Counted from the stretch's first letter, positions 24,914 through 35,428 are shown. The stretch is 64,000 nt of DNA from Paraburkholderia oxyphila NBRC 105797 (GCF_000685075.1 NZ_BAYD01000009.1:124001-188000); one strand, 5' to 3'. A program made the numbers and translations. Notes: a model not told the origin generated them from the letters alone.

Positions 24914-26437
24914 ATGAAGCGCGCCATCGGCTCGAACGGTTTTGCGCGGCACAGCATGCTGCGCCGCGTGGCGCTCTGCGTCGCCCTGAGCGCCGCGCTC
25001 GCGGGCTGCAAGGTCGGCCCCGACTACGTGCGCCCGCCGATCGGCATCGCCGCCACGTACAAGGAGTTCGAAGGCACCGGCTGGACGCCCGCGCAACCCG
25101 CCGACAGCGCACCGCGCGGCGCCTGGTGGTCGATCTATGGCGACGCGCAACTGGACGCGCTCGAAGCGCAGGTCGAGCGCGCGAACCAGAACGTGCAGGC
25201 CGCGCAGGCGCACTTTCGCGCCGCGCGCGCGAACGTCGCGCAGCAGCGCTCGAGCTTCTTCCCGACCGTGACGGCGGGCGGGGACTATTCGCGCGCGCGC
25301 ACCTCGCAGAACATCGAGTTCAAGTCGACCGCGGGCGTCACGCTCAACGACTACCTCGTGGGCATCGACGCCAGTTGGGAACCCGACGTCTGGGGGCGCG
25401 TGTCACGCAGCGTCGAAAGCGCGAAGGCCAGCGCCCAGGCGAGCGCCGCCGACATGCAGGCCGTGCTGCTCTCGATGCAGGCCGAGCTCGCGACCGACTA
25501 CTTCGAGCTGCGCGGCATCGACCGCGAGCGCCAGCTCCTCGACGACACGCTCGCCGCCTACCGCGAATCGCTCGCGCTCACGCAGCACCGCTACGACGGC
25601 GGCATCGCCACTGACGCCGACGTCGGCCAGGCGCAGACGCAATTGCAGACCACCGAAGCGCAGGCGATCGATCTAGGCGTGCAGCGCGCGCAGCTCGAAC
25701 ATGCGATCGCGATTCTCACGGGGCAATCGCCGTCCACCTTCGCGCTGCCCGTGCTGCCCGGCGCGCCGCTTGTCGCAGAGGCGCTCGTCGCGCCGCCCGG
25801 CGTGCCCTCGACGCTGCTGGAGCGCCGCCCGGACATTGCCGCCGCCGAGCGCCGCGTGGCCGCCGCGAATGCGCAAGTGGGCGTGGCGCAGGCGGCGTTC
25901 TTCCCGAGCCTGATGCTCGCGGTCACGGGCGGGCTGGAGGCGACCAACTACAGCCAATGGCTCGTCGCGCCCGCGCGCTTCTGGTCGCTCGGCCCCGCGC
26001 TTGCCGGCACGCTGCTCGACTTCGGCGGCCGCGCCGCCGTGCGCGACGAGGCGCGCGCGCAATACGACGAGAGCGTGGCCGACTATCGCGAGACCGTGCT
26101 CGACGCGTTCGGCCAGGTCGAGGACAACCTCGCGGCCCTGCGCGTGCTCGAACAGGAAGCCGTCGCGCAGGACCGCGCGGTGGACGCCGCGAAGCGCACG
26201 CTCGCGATTATCGAGAATCGCTACAAGAGCGGCGCGATCACGTACCTCGATGTGGTGGTCGCGCAAACCACGGCGCTCACCAACGAGCGCCAGGCCGTGA
26301 GCATCGCGCGCCGGCGCCTTGCGGCGAGCGTCGCGCTCGTGAAGGCGCTGGGCGGCGGCTGGAGCACGGCCGCGCTGCCCACCGACGACGCGCTCGTCCA
26401 TCCGCCCCCCTCCGCGAGCGGCCGCGCAACGCCCTGA
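24914..26437 (+). CDS. NodT-family outer-membrane efflux lipoprotein
   Basis: This 507-residue TolC/OprM-type channel has a signal peptide with lipobox ALAGC, so Cys32 is the predicted lipid-modified residue. VGPDYVRPP follows, the usual opening of the NodT family. Two OEP repeats show the mirrored pattern ALEAQVERANQNVQAAQAHFRAA and TLAIIENRYKSGAITYLDVVVAQ. ATG 24914 was preferred over GTG 24899, which overlaps the adaptor stop. It completes the tripartite pump. Confidence 0.93.
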   Translation: MKRAIGSNGFARHSMLRRVALCVALSAALAGCKVGPDYVRPPIGIAATYKEFEGTGWTPAQPADSAPRGAWWSIYGDAQLDALEAQVERANQNVQAAQAHFRAARANVAQQRSSFFPTVTAGGDYSRARTSQNIEFKSTAGVTLNDYLVGIDASWEPDVWGRVSRSVESAKASAQASAADMQAVLLSMQAELATDYFELRGIDRERQLLDDTLAAYRESLALTQHRYDGGIATDADVGQAQTQLQTTEAQAIDLGVQRAQLEHAIAILTGQSPSTFALPVLPGAPLVAEALVAPPGVPSTLLERRPDIAAAERRVAAANAQVGVAQAAFFPSLMLAVTGGLEATNYSQWLVAPARFWSLGPALAGTLLDFGGRAAVRDEARAQYDESVADYRETVLDAFGQVEDNLAALRVLEQEAVAQDRAVDAAKRTLAIIENRYKSGAITYLDVVVAQTTALTNERQAVSIARRRLAASVALVKALGGGWSTAALPTDDALVHPPPSASGRATP

Positions 26438-26559
26438 GCAGAGGGAGGCGCCGATGGCTTCGCACAGCTGAAGCCTTGCGCCTGCAAACCAGAACCGCAC
26501 GGATCGTCCGAAAGGCGTATCGTTGCGCCTTTGATTTTTTTCCGCGAGGAGTTTTAGTC

Positions 26560-27828
26560 GTGACTGCATCACCGGGCGCCGGGCGCAACACCGCGGCGCC
26601 CAGCGCCTCATCCTCCGCCGCCTCATCGGCCGTTTCCTATATCGAGCGCGGCACGCCCGCCTTCTGGCACGCCAGCCTCGCGCTGCTGTTCGCGGGCTAC
26701 GCCACGTTCTCGCTGCTCTATTGCGTGCAGCCGCTCTTGCCCGCGTTTTCGCAAACCTTCGGCGTGAGCCCCGCACAGAGCAGCCTCTCGCTCTCGTTCA
26801 CCACGGCGGCGCTCGCCTGCGCCATCTTCGTGGCGGGCTTCGTCTCCGAAGGCTGGAGCCGGCGCGCCATGATGACCGCCTCGCTCACTGTCTCGTCGCT
26901 GCTCACGCTCGCGGTGGCGTTCGTGCCCCACTGGCACACGCTGCTCGTGCTGCGCACGCTTGAAGGCATCGCGCTCGGCGGCGTGCCCGCGGTCGCCATG
27001 GCCTGGCTCGCCGAAGAGATGCACCCCGAGGGCCTCGGCCTCTCGATGGGCCTCTACGTCGGCGGCACGGCCATCGGCGGCATGGCCGGGCGCGTGATCA
27101 CCGGCATCTGCACCGATCTGCTCGGCTGGCGCGTGGCCGTGGCCGTGATCGGCGTGCTCGGGCTCGCCGCGATGTTCGCGTTCCGTGCGCTCCTGCCGAC
27201 CTCGCGCCATTTCTCGCCCAAGAGCGGACTTGGCTTCGCGCATCACCGCGCGGCGCTCATGCGCCATTTCGCGCGGCCGGGCCTGCCCGTGCTGTTCGCG
27301 CTCGGCTTCGTGCTGATGGGCAGCTTCGTCACGCTCTACAACTACATCGGCTACCGGCTGATCGCGCCGCCCTACAACCTGAGCCAGGCCGCCATCGGCG
27401 CGATCTTTCTCGTCTATCTGACCGGCGTGGTCGCCTCGCCGTGGTCGGGCCGCATGGCCGACAAGTTCGGCCGCTCCCCCGTGCTGATCGCGGCGATCGT
27501 GCTGATGCTCGCGGGCGTCGTGCTCACGATGTTCGCTTCGCTCGGCATGATCGCGGCCGGTATCGGCTGCCTCACCATCGGCTTCTTCGCGGGGCACGCG
27601 GTGGCGAGCGGCTGGGTCGGCCGCCTCGCGCGTGAAGCGAAGGGTCAGGCCGCGGCGCTCTATCTGCTCGCGTACTACCTGGGCTCGAGCATCATGGGGT
27701 CGATCGGCGGACACTTCTGGGCCAGCTGGGGCTGGGGCGGCGTGGCCGGGCTCGTGGCGGCGCTGCTCGTGGCAGGGCTGGCCGGGGCGTGGATGCTGCG
27801 CGCGCGGGAGCAGGCCGGGGCGGCCTGA
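26560..27828 (+). CDS. MFS transporter
   Basis: This 422-residue, 12-helix major facilitator resembles the YnfM/AraJ group of drug or sugar exporters. The loop motif GRMADKFGRSPVLIA (D-R/K-x-G-R-R/K type) is in the second half, and MAWLAEEMHPEGLGLSMGLYVGG lies in helices 4-5. The start is GTG 26560, with GAGGAG 8 bases upstream. The first ~25 residues are Ala/Ser-rich and cytoplasmic. It sits 122 bp after the efflux channel gene and may be read from the same promoter. Confidence 0.88.
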   Translation: MTASPGAGRNTAAPSASSSAASSAVSYIERGTPAFWHASLALLFAGYATFSLLYCVQPLLPAFSQTFGVSPAQSSLSLSFTTAALACAIFVAGFVSEGWSRRAMMTASLTVSSLLTLAVAFVPHWHTLLVLRTLEGIALGGVPAVAMAWLAEEMHPEGLGLSMGLYVGGTAIGGMAGRVITGICTDLLGWRVAVAVIGVLGLAAMFAFRALLPTSRHFSPKSGLGFAHHRAALMRHFARPGLPVLFALGFVLMGSFVTLYNYIGYRLIAPPYNLSQAAIGAIFLVYLTGVVASPWSGRMADKFGRSPVLIAAIVLMLAGVVLTMFASLGMIAAGIGCLTIGFFAGHAVASGWVGRLAREAKGQAAALYLLAYYLGSSIMGSIGGHFWASWGWGGVAGLVAALLVAGLAGAWMLRAREQAGAA

Positions 27829-28263
27829 AGCTCGCTGTGTTGCGTTGCCGGGCGCTGTGATCCGGGCCGCCATCCGCGCCGGCATCTGTCCGGTGATCTG
27901 CGCCGGGGATTTGCGCGGTGATCTGATTCGGGCGCGCCTGGGGTCATGGCCCGTGCGCCACCAGGAGAAAGGTGTTCGTAACCTTTCCGGAAAACGAATA
28001 TGTTGCGTGGCGCATCAGCCGCAGCTCCGCAAAGCCCCGCCAGACGGGGCGCTGCGCGCCGCAGCACACGCGTCACGGCGGCGCGGCGGCCCGCCTTATT
28101 CGTGAGCCTCTCCTATACTCGATTGAGGCCCGAAGTCGCAGCGGCGCGCAGCACGCAATAACGACATGCTCCACGCGCCGTGTCTTCGGAGGCCGAAATG
28201 ACAGCCTCGAATGGACCTGAGTAAGTGCTGATGCCCTTACCCCGGTCGACAAAGGAGACGAGC
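27829..28263. other. Intergenic region with degenerate repeats and a promoter-like element
   Basis: The first 120 bp contain GC-rich, roughly 24-bp degenerate repeats sharing GGTGATCTG. A 7-bp hairpin (GAAAGGT 27967-27973, ACCTTTC 27981-27987) follows. A TATACT -10-like hexamer lies at 28114-28119, about 145 bp before the next gene. No coding sequence is supported. Confidence 0.4.
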
Positions 28264-28449
28264 ATGGAAGGTTATTTCACGATCGGCGATTTCGTGATGA
28301 TCATCCCGATGGCCCTCGCCGGCGCGCTCTTCCTCGGCGCGGTGCCGTGCGCGACCGAATTCAAGCACAACACGCTGCGGGTGATCGGCGCGCTGATCGG
28401 TGCGATGTGCGCGGTTGCGCTAGTGGAAACGCTGCCCGCGCTGATGTAG
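28264..28449 (+). CDS. Small two-helix membrane protein of unknown function, 61 residues
   Basis: A strong ribosome binding site (AAAGGAG, 7 bases before ATG) marks this as a real gene. The protein has two hydrophobic segments, VMIIPMALAGALFLGAVPC and VIGALIGAMCAVALVETL, joined by a short charged loop (ATEFKHNTLR). It is an inner-membrane protein. I do not recognise the family. Confidence 0.7.
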   Translation: MEGYFTIGDFVMIIPMALAGALFLGAVPCATEFKHNTLRVIGALIGAMCAVALVETLPALM

Positions 28450-28547
28450 CGACATACGCCTCTATCCGCCATTCGTCCCTGTTCGTAGCCGCTCGTGCGT
28501 TATGCACCGGGCGGCGCTCCCGCGCATCGGTGCCGTTCGCGCGCATC

Positions 28548-29573
28548 TCAGTGCACGCTTGAACGCACCCCGACACCCGGCTGCAATCCCTTGAACTGCC
28601 GCAGCGCCGCATGCCAGTAGGGCGTGCGCGCGTGCCCGGACGAGGCCTCGTCGGCGCGCGCGAGCGCGGGCAGCGCCACCCACGGCAGCGTGGGATGCAG
28701 ATGATGCTGCCGATGCAGATGATGGTTCATGAGCATCACGCCCATCCCGCGCGGCACGCGAAAGTCGCGCGCGCGGCCCGGTTCGTCGAGGGCCACGCCG
28801 TAGTGCGGCAGGTTATCGGCGAGCGAAAGCCACAGCCCGCGCAGATACATCGCGGCAACCAGCACCGGCCAGGCCTTCCCATAGAGCACAAAAGCGAGCC
28901 CATAAATCGCGAGCGTACAGAGCCCGTCGCGCCGAGCGCGACTGCGTCTCACGGGATCGGCGGCGTGGTTCGCGAATAGCCGCTGCACATGCTCCCCCTC
29001 GCCGCCATGCGCACCCACGCCGCGCTCGACCAGCACCCGTGCCATGCGCGCCGGCAGAAACGCCAGCAGCGGCACCAGCAACTCGGCCACGTAAAGCCCG
29101 CCCATCAGCCGCACGTACCAGGCGATCCGGCGCTGCCAGCGCGGGCCACGCGCATCGTCGACATCGGGGCGATCGAACGCCTCGCGCGTGAAGCGGTGAT
29201 GCATCAGGTGTCCAAAACGCACGGCGTCGAACGGTATCGCCAGGCCGATCGCCAGCATGCGCGCAACAGCTTCGTTGGCGCGCCGCGAAGGGAGCAACTG
29301 CCCATGTATGCCCTCGTGGATCAAGCCCCAATGGATCGGCGTGGCCAGCACGACCGGCACGAGCGACGCGAGCAACGCAAACGACGGCCCACCCGCCGCA
29401 CGCAGGAGCAACGGCAAGCCGAACAGTTGATACAAGAGCGCCAAACCGGCAACAGCGATGAGCGCAACGTTCGCGCCCACGTGGGGCGCGCGCTGCAATG
29501 CCTGCGCAACGGACTGCGGTACGGTTTCAGCAGGCCCGGCAGCAACGGGACGAACGGCGCTCGTGGACTCCAT
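28548..29573 (-). CDS. Fatty acid desaturase family protein
   Basis: This 341-residue integral membrane di-iron enzyme has three His boxes: HEGIHG (86-91), HLMHH (122-126) and HHLHRQHH (284-291). Hydrophobic segments at about 36-60, 66-85, 155-175 and 222-245 support membrane location. It probably inserts a double bond or a hydroxyl into lipid acyl chains or terpenoids. The product cannot be named. ATG 29573 was chosen over ATG 29579 because GAGGA lies 6-7 bases upstream of the former and abuts the latter. It is monocistronic. Confidence 0.85.
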   Translation of the reverse strand: MESTSAVRPVAAGPAETVPQSVAQALQRAPHVGANVALIAVAGLALLYQLFGLPLLLRAAGGPSFALLASLVPVVLATPIHWGLIHEGIHGQLLPSRRANEAVARMLAIGLAIPFDAVRFGHLMHHRFTREAFDRPDVDDARGPRWQRRIAWYVRLMGGLYVAELLVPLLAFLPARMARVLVERGVGAHGGEGEHVQRLFANHAADPVRRSRARRDGLCTLAIYGLAFVLYGKAWPVLVAAMYLRGLWLSLADNLPHYGVALDEPGRARDFRVPRGMGVMLMNHHLHRQHHLHPTLPWVALPALARADEASSGHARTPYWHAALRQFKGLQPGVGVRSSVH

Positions 29574-29770
29574 CGACATTCCTCGCGGCAAAGACTGCCG
29601 CGACGTTAGCAGCGCCGCGTGACAGGCCGAAGACGCGCGATAGCCGTGCCAATGCCGCGCCGAATGGCCGCCACAAGACGTGACGCGACGTGAAGCGGCG
29701 CCGCCGCGTGCAAGCCAGGCCCGCGGGCGGCAGGCGTACACCACTACGCAAACGCAAAACGCATCGCCGA

Positions 29771-29805
29771 AAACGGAACCGCCTCGCATAAGGCGAGGCG
29801 GTTCC
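29771..29805 (-). terminator. Rho-independent terminator of the aldo/keto reductase gene
   Basis: A 13-bp perfect stem (29775-29787 with 29793-29805, 5-nt loop) is followed on the minus strand by GTTTT. It lies 48 bp past the reductase stop. Confidence 0.85.
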
Positions 29806-29852
29806 TGAAGCGACTGCCGGCTGAGCGAGGCAGGCGGCCGTCCGTCGTCAGG

Positions 29853-30896
29853 TCAGATATGCTGATCCGTCGACGGCTTTTCCCACAGGTTCAAATTGCC
29901 CTCGGTCGCGTAGCGGTCGATCTCCGCAAGCTCTTCCGTCGAAAATTCGAGGTTCTTCAGCGCGGCGACGTTCTCGCGCACCTGCTCCGCCCGGCTCGCG
30001 CCAATCAGCGCCGAGGTCACGCGGCCGCCGCGCAGCGTCCACGCGATCGCCATCTGCGCAAGGCTCTGGCCGCGGCGCTGGGCGAGCTCGTTGAGCTTGC
30101 GCACGTGCTCGATGTTCTGCGCGCTCAGGTGCTCGTTCTTGAGCGAGCCGCCGCCAGGACGGTTCACGCGCGCGTCTTCCGGCACGCCGTTCAGGTACTT
30201 GTTCGTGAGCAGCCCCTGCGCGAGCGGCGTGAACGCGATACTGCCCGTGCCGAGATCCTCGAGCGTGTCGAGCAGCTCGTGCTCGATCCAGCGGTTGAGC
30301 ATGTTGTAAGAGGGCTGATGGATCAGCAGCGGCACCTTGTACCCGGCGAGCAGCTTCGCCATCTCGCGCGTCTTCGCGGCCGAATACGACGAGATGCCCA
30401 CATAGAGCGCCTTGCCTTGCTGCACGGCGGTGGCGAGCGCGCCCGCGGTCTCTTCCAGCGGCGTCTCCACGTCGAAGCGGTGCGAGTAGAAGATATCGAC
30501 GTAATCGAGGCCCAGGCGCTTCAGGCTCTGGTCGAGGCTCGCGAGCACGTACTTGCGCGAGCCGCCGCCCTGGCCATAGGGGCCCGGCCACATGTCCCAG
30601 CCGGCTTTCGACGAGATCAGCAGCTCGTCGCGGTAAGGACGGAAATCGTCCCTGAAAATGCGGCCGAAATTGGTTTCGGCGCTGCCGTAGGGCGGGCCGT
30701 AATTGTTCGCGAGATCGAAGTGCGTGATGCCGAGATCGAAGGCCGTGCGCAGGATTTCGCGCTGCGTCGAAATCGGCGTGGTATCGCCAAAGTTGTGCCA
30801 GAGCCCGAGCGACAGCGCCGGCAGCTTGAGTCCCGACTTGCCGCAAAAGCGGTATTGCATCTCCGAATAGCGTTCAGCAGCTGCTTCGTAGGCCAT
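29853..30896 (-). CDS. gpr: L-glyceraldehyde 3-phosphate reductase-like aldo/keto reductase (Gpr/YghZ)
   Basis: This 347-residue NADPH-dependent aldo/keto reductase follows E. coli YghZ/Gpr (346 residues) almost motif for motif: MQYRFCGKSGLKLPALSLGLWHNFG, THFDLANNYGPPYGSAE (catalytic Asp and Tyr) and SSKAGWDMWPGPYG (catalytic Lys). YSHRFD and GISSY-type segments follow, then a C-terminal IGASRAEQVRENVAAL that contacts NADPH. It detoxifies L-glyceraldehyde 3-phosphate and other aldehydes such as methylglyoxal. ATG 30896 has GAGGA 8 bases upstream. A single-gene unit with its own terminator. Confidence 0.9.
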   Translation of the reverse strand: MAYEAAAERYSEMQYRFCGKSGLKLPALSLGLWHNFGDTTPISTQREILRTAFDLGITHFDLANNYGPPYGSAETNFGRIFRDDFRPYRDELLISSKAGWDMWPGPYGQGGGSRKYVLASLDQSLKRLGLDYVDIFYSHRFDVETPLEETAGALATAVQQGKALYVGISSYSAAKTREMAKLLAGYKVPLLIHQPSYNMLNRWIEHELLDTLEDLGTGSIAFTPLAQGLLTNKYLNGVPEDARVNRPGGGSLKNEHLSAQNIEHVRKLNELAQRRGQSLAQMAIAWTLRGGRVTSALIGASRAEQVRENVAALKNLEFSTEELAEIDRYATEGNLNLWEKPSTDQHI

Positions 30897-31076
30897 CTTT
30901 GAATCCTCGACGAAATGACGGAATAACAGGGCCCGGCGACATGCACATGCGGCGCGGGCTGTCATGGTAGCCAATCCGCGCGACGCCTGCAGATGCCCAC
31001 CATGTGGGATGCGCGGATGGACGCCGCGGCGACGCTCGCCTACACTGCGGCGTTCGTCATACCCCGGGAGGTCTTC

Positions 31077-31283
31077 ATGGTCAAAGTGATTTCGTTCGCG
31101 CTGATCGCCTGCGGCGTCGTGCTGCTCTACTTCGGCGGCCAGTCGTTTCACTCGTTCTCGAATGACGTCTCGCGTCTCGTCACCGGCGCGCCCACCGACC
31201 GCACGATGACGCTGATCGCGGCCGGCGTGGCCGCGACCATCGCCGGCATCTCCGGCCTCGCGTTTTCGGGGCGCCGGCGCTAG
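31077..31283 (+). CDS. DUF3185 family small membrane protein
   Basis: This 68-residue protein has two membrane helices (VISFALIACGVVLLYFGG and MTLIAAGVAATIAGISGLAF) and the loop QSFHSFSNDVSRLVTGAPTDRT typical of DUF3185. GGGAGG lies 6-7 bases before ATG 31077. The function is unknown. It is divergent from gpr. Confidence 0.8.
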   Translation: MVKVISFALIACGVVLLYFGGQSFHSFSNDVSRLVTGAPTDRTMTLIAAGVAATIAGISGLAFSGRRR

Positions 31284-31329
31284 ACGCGCGGCACCCCGGT
31301 GCGTGCGGGCATACGGCCCCGCCGCGCAC

Positions 31330-32094
31330 TCACACCAGCTTCACTTCGGGCAGCGAGGCCGAGCGCGTGCCCGGCAACGGCACGTTGCTCGCGCCGTGGT
31401 AGGTGAACACGAGCGAGAACTTCACGTCGCCGCTGCGGTTCTGACCCGCCGAATGCAGCGTATTGCAGTGGAAGAATACGACGTCGCCCGCGTTGAGCGT
31501 GGGCGACGTCGCACGATCGATCCACGCCTGGTTCTCGGGCAGATCGGCGCGGAAGAATTTCGCGGCGTCGAAGCGCTCCGAGGTGAACGGCTCGGTATGC
31601 GAGCCCGGCACGAGCCACAGGCCGCCGTTCTCGACCGTCTCGGGCCCGAGCGCGAGCCACACCGACACCAGGTCGTCGCGCTCGAACGACCAGTAGCGCG
31701 AGTCGCGATGCCAGCCCGTGAGGCTGCCGTACATCGGGTGCTTCGTCATCATGCAGTTGTGATGGGCGCGCGAGAGCACCGGCTCTTCGCCGAAATACAG
31801 CTCCATCCAGCCTGCGATTTCGGGCGAGGTTGCCCACTCGCGAAAACGCTCATGGCGCGAGTGCGCGTCGAGCAGGCGGCGCACCGTATGGCCGCCAGGC
31901 GCCGCTTTCGACTCGGGCGCGCCGGGGTAGCGCAGATCGGCTTCGAATTCGAGCGGCGCGGCGGCCGCGTGCAACTGCTCCTGCGCCACGCGCTTGAGCT
32001 CGTCACACCGCTCGGGTGAGACGAGCCCCGGCACGACCACGAAACCGCGCTCGCGCAGCACCTGCACCTGTTCCTTTTTTGATTGGATCGACAT
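31330..32094 (-). CDS. PhyH-family 2-oxoglutarate/Fe(II) dioxygenase
   Basis: This 254-residue protein belongs to the phytanoyl-CoA dioxygenase family. The iron-binding facial triad is His129-x-Asp131 (GWHRDSRY) and His214 (TLHSAGQN), with Arg220 positioned to hold 2-oxoglutarate. Family members hydroxylate diverse small molecules; the substrate here is unknown, and neighbours give no hint. The start at 32094 gives the expected MSIQSKKEQVQVLRERGFVVV opening. Confidence 0.88.
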   Translation of the reverse strand: MSIQSKKEQVQVLRERGFVVVPGLVSPERCDELKRVAQEQLHAAAAPLEFEADLRYPGAPESKAAPGGHTVRRLLDAHSRHERFREWATSPEIAGWMELYFGEEPVLSRAHHNCMMTKHPMYGSLTGWHRDSRYWSFERDDLVSVWLALGPETVENGGLWLVPGSHTEPFTSERFDAAKFFRADLPENQAWIDRATSPTLNAGDVVFFHCNTLHSAGQNRSGDVKFSLVFTYHGASNVPLPGTRSASLPEVKLV

Positions 32095-32608
32095 GAGACT
32101 TCCGTTGTTCGAGGCCTGCGAGGTCCGCAGCCGCGAACGGCTGCAGCAACGGCGCCGCTTCTCGCGCGCGCCAGTCGCTCGATTGTAAGACGTGCGCGCA
32201 CGCGTGGAAGGGGGGACCGCGCACAACCGTGATGCAAACGCACCGCGATGGCGCCCAGGGGCGCGATCGAGCCACGACATCTGCCTCAAATTTGAGCAGG
32301 CGCGGGTATTAACCGACTTTCGGGCGTCATGATTCGCGTGTAGTCTGCGCGCATGCAGTTTCTTCACCCAGAACATCCATCGAGCGCACGGGGCGCCGTC
32401 GAAGCCTTGTCCAGCAAGGCCTCCGCTATCCGCAGTGATCACGCAGTCCGCACCTGCGCGCGGTCACTTGCCTCGCGCACGCCGCGCGATCCATCCCGTG
32501 ATATCCGCTATCGTGACCGTCCTGAAGACGGGCACGTTTGCTGCTCGAATCGATGTGCCGCGCGAAGCCTCGCGCAAGGCGCACTCCGAACCTGACACCG
32601 CACACGCC
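32095..32608. other. Intergenic region; no supported gene
   Basis: A 7-bp hairpin with a CGAA tetraloop (GCAGCCG 32127-32133, CGGCTGC 32138-32144) lies in the leader of the PhyH gene. Short plus-strand frames in 32350-32600 have Arg/Ser-rich composition and no ribosome binding site. I see no promoter I would defend. Confidence 0.35.
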
Positions 32609-32968
32609 ATGCATACCCTTTTCAGTACCCGCCGCATGACCCATGCCGCCCTGAAAGCGGCGCGTCCCGCCCGCCGTCACGTCGTGCGCGCGCTGCGCCA
32701 CCACGCCGCTCGCACGCGCGCGCTCGGGCAACACGTGCGCGACACCCGCGCCGTGGACAGCATGCGCAGCTGGTTCCATTCGTTCTTCTCGGTGCTGCGC
32801 CTGCGCGCGGGCGCCCGCCACTTCTCGCTGCGCACGCTGCTGTACCGTCCCAATGCGACGCTGCGCGCGCTCGCGGCGCCGGCCACCGTGCACACGGCGC
32901 GCAACCCCCGCCGTCCGCGCCGCATGGGCGCCAGCAGCACGGGCTGGTTCGGCTTCGCCATGCGCTGA
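32609..32968 (+). CDS. Small basic hypothetical protein, 119 residues
   Basis: An Arg/His/Ala-rich, strongly basic protein (MHTLFSTRRMTHAALKAARPARRHVVRALRHHAA...) with one less charged stretch, SMRSWFHSFFSVLRL, near the middle. I do not recognise it. In its favour, a strong terminator with tracts on both sides follows 22 bp after the stop. Against it, there is no clear ribosome binding site, and the composition resembles unselected GC-rich sequence. ATG 32636 is an alternative start. Confidence 0.4.
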   Translation: MHTLFSTRRMTHAALKAARPARRHVVRALRHHAARTRALGQHVRDTRAVDSMRSWFHSFFSVLRLRAGARHFSLRTLLYRPNATLRALAAPATVHTARNPRRPRRMGASSTGWFGFAMR

Positions 32969-32990
32969 TCAAACCCCCGCGCCAGATACG

Positions 32991-33028
32991 AAAAACCCCG
33001 CCGGGGCGCCTGCCCTGGCGGGGTTTTT
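32991..33028. terminator. Bidirectional terminator between the small basic gene and metK
   Basis: A 12-bp stem (32991-33002 with 33017-33028) has an A5 tract on its left arm and a T5 tract on its right, so it can stop transcription from either side. It lies 52 bp past the metK stop (minus strand). Confidence 0.9.
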
Positions 33029-33080
33029 GTTCATACGTGCAGACAAGGCCGGCGCGGGCGCCGGCCTTCGAGCGCGTGGC

Positions 33081-34268
<1,188 letters not shown>

Positions 34269-34454
34269 GTGTAGGGCTCCTTTTAGCTGGTGACGGTTGT
34301 ATTCACGTAGCCAGCTTCGGGAGCTTTGAAGCGGCGACGCTTTAGCGGATTACCTGCCCGGTTGGCGCCTGATTCGTTGACGGATGGTCACGATCGGCTG
34401 CCTGCCGGCTTCGCCCCGCAAGTTGTCTATTAACTCGGCGAAGCCCGTATTATA
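34269..34454 (-). promoter_or_regulatory. metK promoter and long structured leader, candidate regulatory RNA
   Basis: A perfect TATAAT (34449-34454, minus strand) predicts transcription from about 34442, giving a leader of ~175 nt. A 9-bp stem opens the transcript (34437-34445 with 34407-34415). Near the start codon two pairings exclude each other. In one, GCTTC (34328-34332) pairs with GAAGC (34314-34318). In the other, AGCTGG (34311-34316) pairs with CCAGCT (34285-34290), extended by GCTCC (34320-34324) with GGAGC (34276-34280), which covers the ribosome binding site. I recognise no known SAM riboswitch class. The -35 is weak (CTGCGA). Confidence 0.55.
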
Positions 34455-34540
34455 GCGGTTTCCCTAATTTGTCGCAGAGTCACGCCGCGTGCCGTCCATC
34501 GCCCTCTTCGCTGTATCCACGCCTGCCGAGGGAGCCGCAC

Positions 34541-35428
34541 ATGCTCGGTAAGCTCGGCTCCCGCTTCGCCATTGGCTTGCTCAAGCTGTTTGCGATCCTG
34601 CCCTATGGCTTCGTCGCCCGTCTCGGCGACGGCCTCGGGTGGCTGCTCTACCAGATCCCGAGCCGCCGCAAGCGCGTCGTCCACACCAATCTGCGGCTGT
34701 GCTTTCCCGAATGGAGCGACGAAAAGCGCGAGGAAGTCGCGGGCCAGCACTTTCGCCATGCGATCCGCAGCTATATGGAGCGCAGCGTGCAGTGGTTCGG
34801 CTCGGCGAAGAAGCTCGAAAAGCTCATCGAGCTCGACAGCGAAGTCGACCTTTCCGACCCCAACCTGCCGCCCACGCTCTTTCTCGGGCTGCACTTCGTC
34901 GGCATCGAAGCGGGCTCGATGTTCCTCAATTACTCGCTGCACCGGCCGTGCGGCTCGCTCTACCAGCCGTTCTCGAACCCCGAATTCGAAGTCGCCGCAA
35001 AAGCGGGCCGCAGCCGCTTCGGCGCGGAGATGGTGAGCCGCGCCGACAGCGCGCGCGCCGTGCTGCGCTGGCTGCGCGATAAAAAGCCCGTGATGCTCGG
35101 CGCGGACATGGACTACGGCATGCGCAACTCCACCTTCGTGCCGTTCTTTGGCGTGCCCGCGTGCACGCTGACCGCGGTGGGACGCCTCGCGAAGGTGGGC
35201 CACGCGCAGGTCGTGCCGTTTATCGGCGAGGTGCTGCCCAATTACAAGGGTTATCGGCTCAAGATCTTCAAACCTTGGGACAACTACCCCACCGGCGACG
35301 ACGAACAGGATGCGCGCCGCATGAACGCCTTCCTCGAAGAGCAGATTCCGCGCATTCCCGAGCAATACTACTGGGTTCACAAGCGCTTCAAGACGCGTCC
35401 GCCCGGCGAACCGAGCGTCTATTCATAA
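34541..35428 (+). CDS. lpxL: Lipid A biosynthesis acyltransferase (LpxL/HtrB family)
   Basis: This 295-residue inner-membrane acyltransferase adds a secondary acyl chain to lipid A. A hydrophobic N-terminal anchor ([21 protein letters not shown]) is followed by the HX4E catalytic motif, His118-FVGI-Glu123. Further conserved pieces are [15 protein letters not shown] and the substrate-binding [18 protein letters not shown] region. The start at 34541 has GAGGGAG 7 bases upstream. The particular acyl chain and whether this is LpxL or LpxM type cannot be decided from sequence alone. It is followed by 10-bp repeats and dapF. Confidence 0.88.
   Translation: MLGKLGSRFAIGLLKLFAILPYGFVARLGDGLGWLLYQIPSRRKRVVHTNLRLCFPEWSDEKREEVAGQHFRHAIRSYMERSVQWFGSAKKLEKLIELDSEVDLSDPNLPPTLFLGLHFVGIEAGSMFLNYSLHRPCGSLYQPFSNPEFEVAAKAGRSRFGAEMVSRADSARAVLRWLRDKKPVMLGADMDYGMRNSTFVPFFGVPACTLTAVGRLAKVGHAQVVPFIGEVLPNYKGYRLKIFKPWDNYPTGDDEQDARRMNAFLEEQIPRIPEQYYWVHKRFKTRPPGEPSVYS

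Noticed and set aside
34277..34290. metK leader as another SAM-II riboswitch
   Set aside because: Only the AGCTAAAAGGAG end resembles the class. The P1/GATTT/ATTGC core is missing, so I treat it as a separate candidate.
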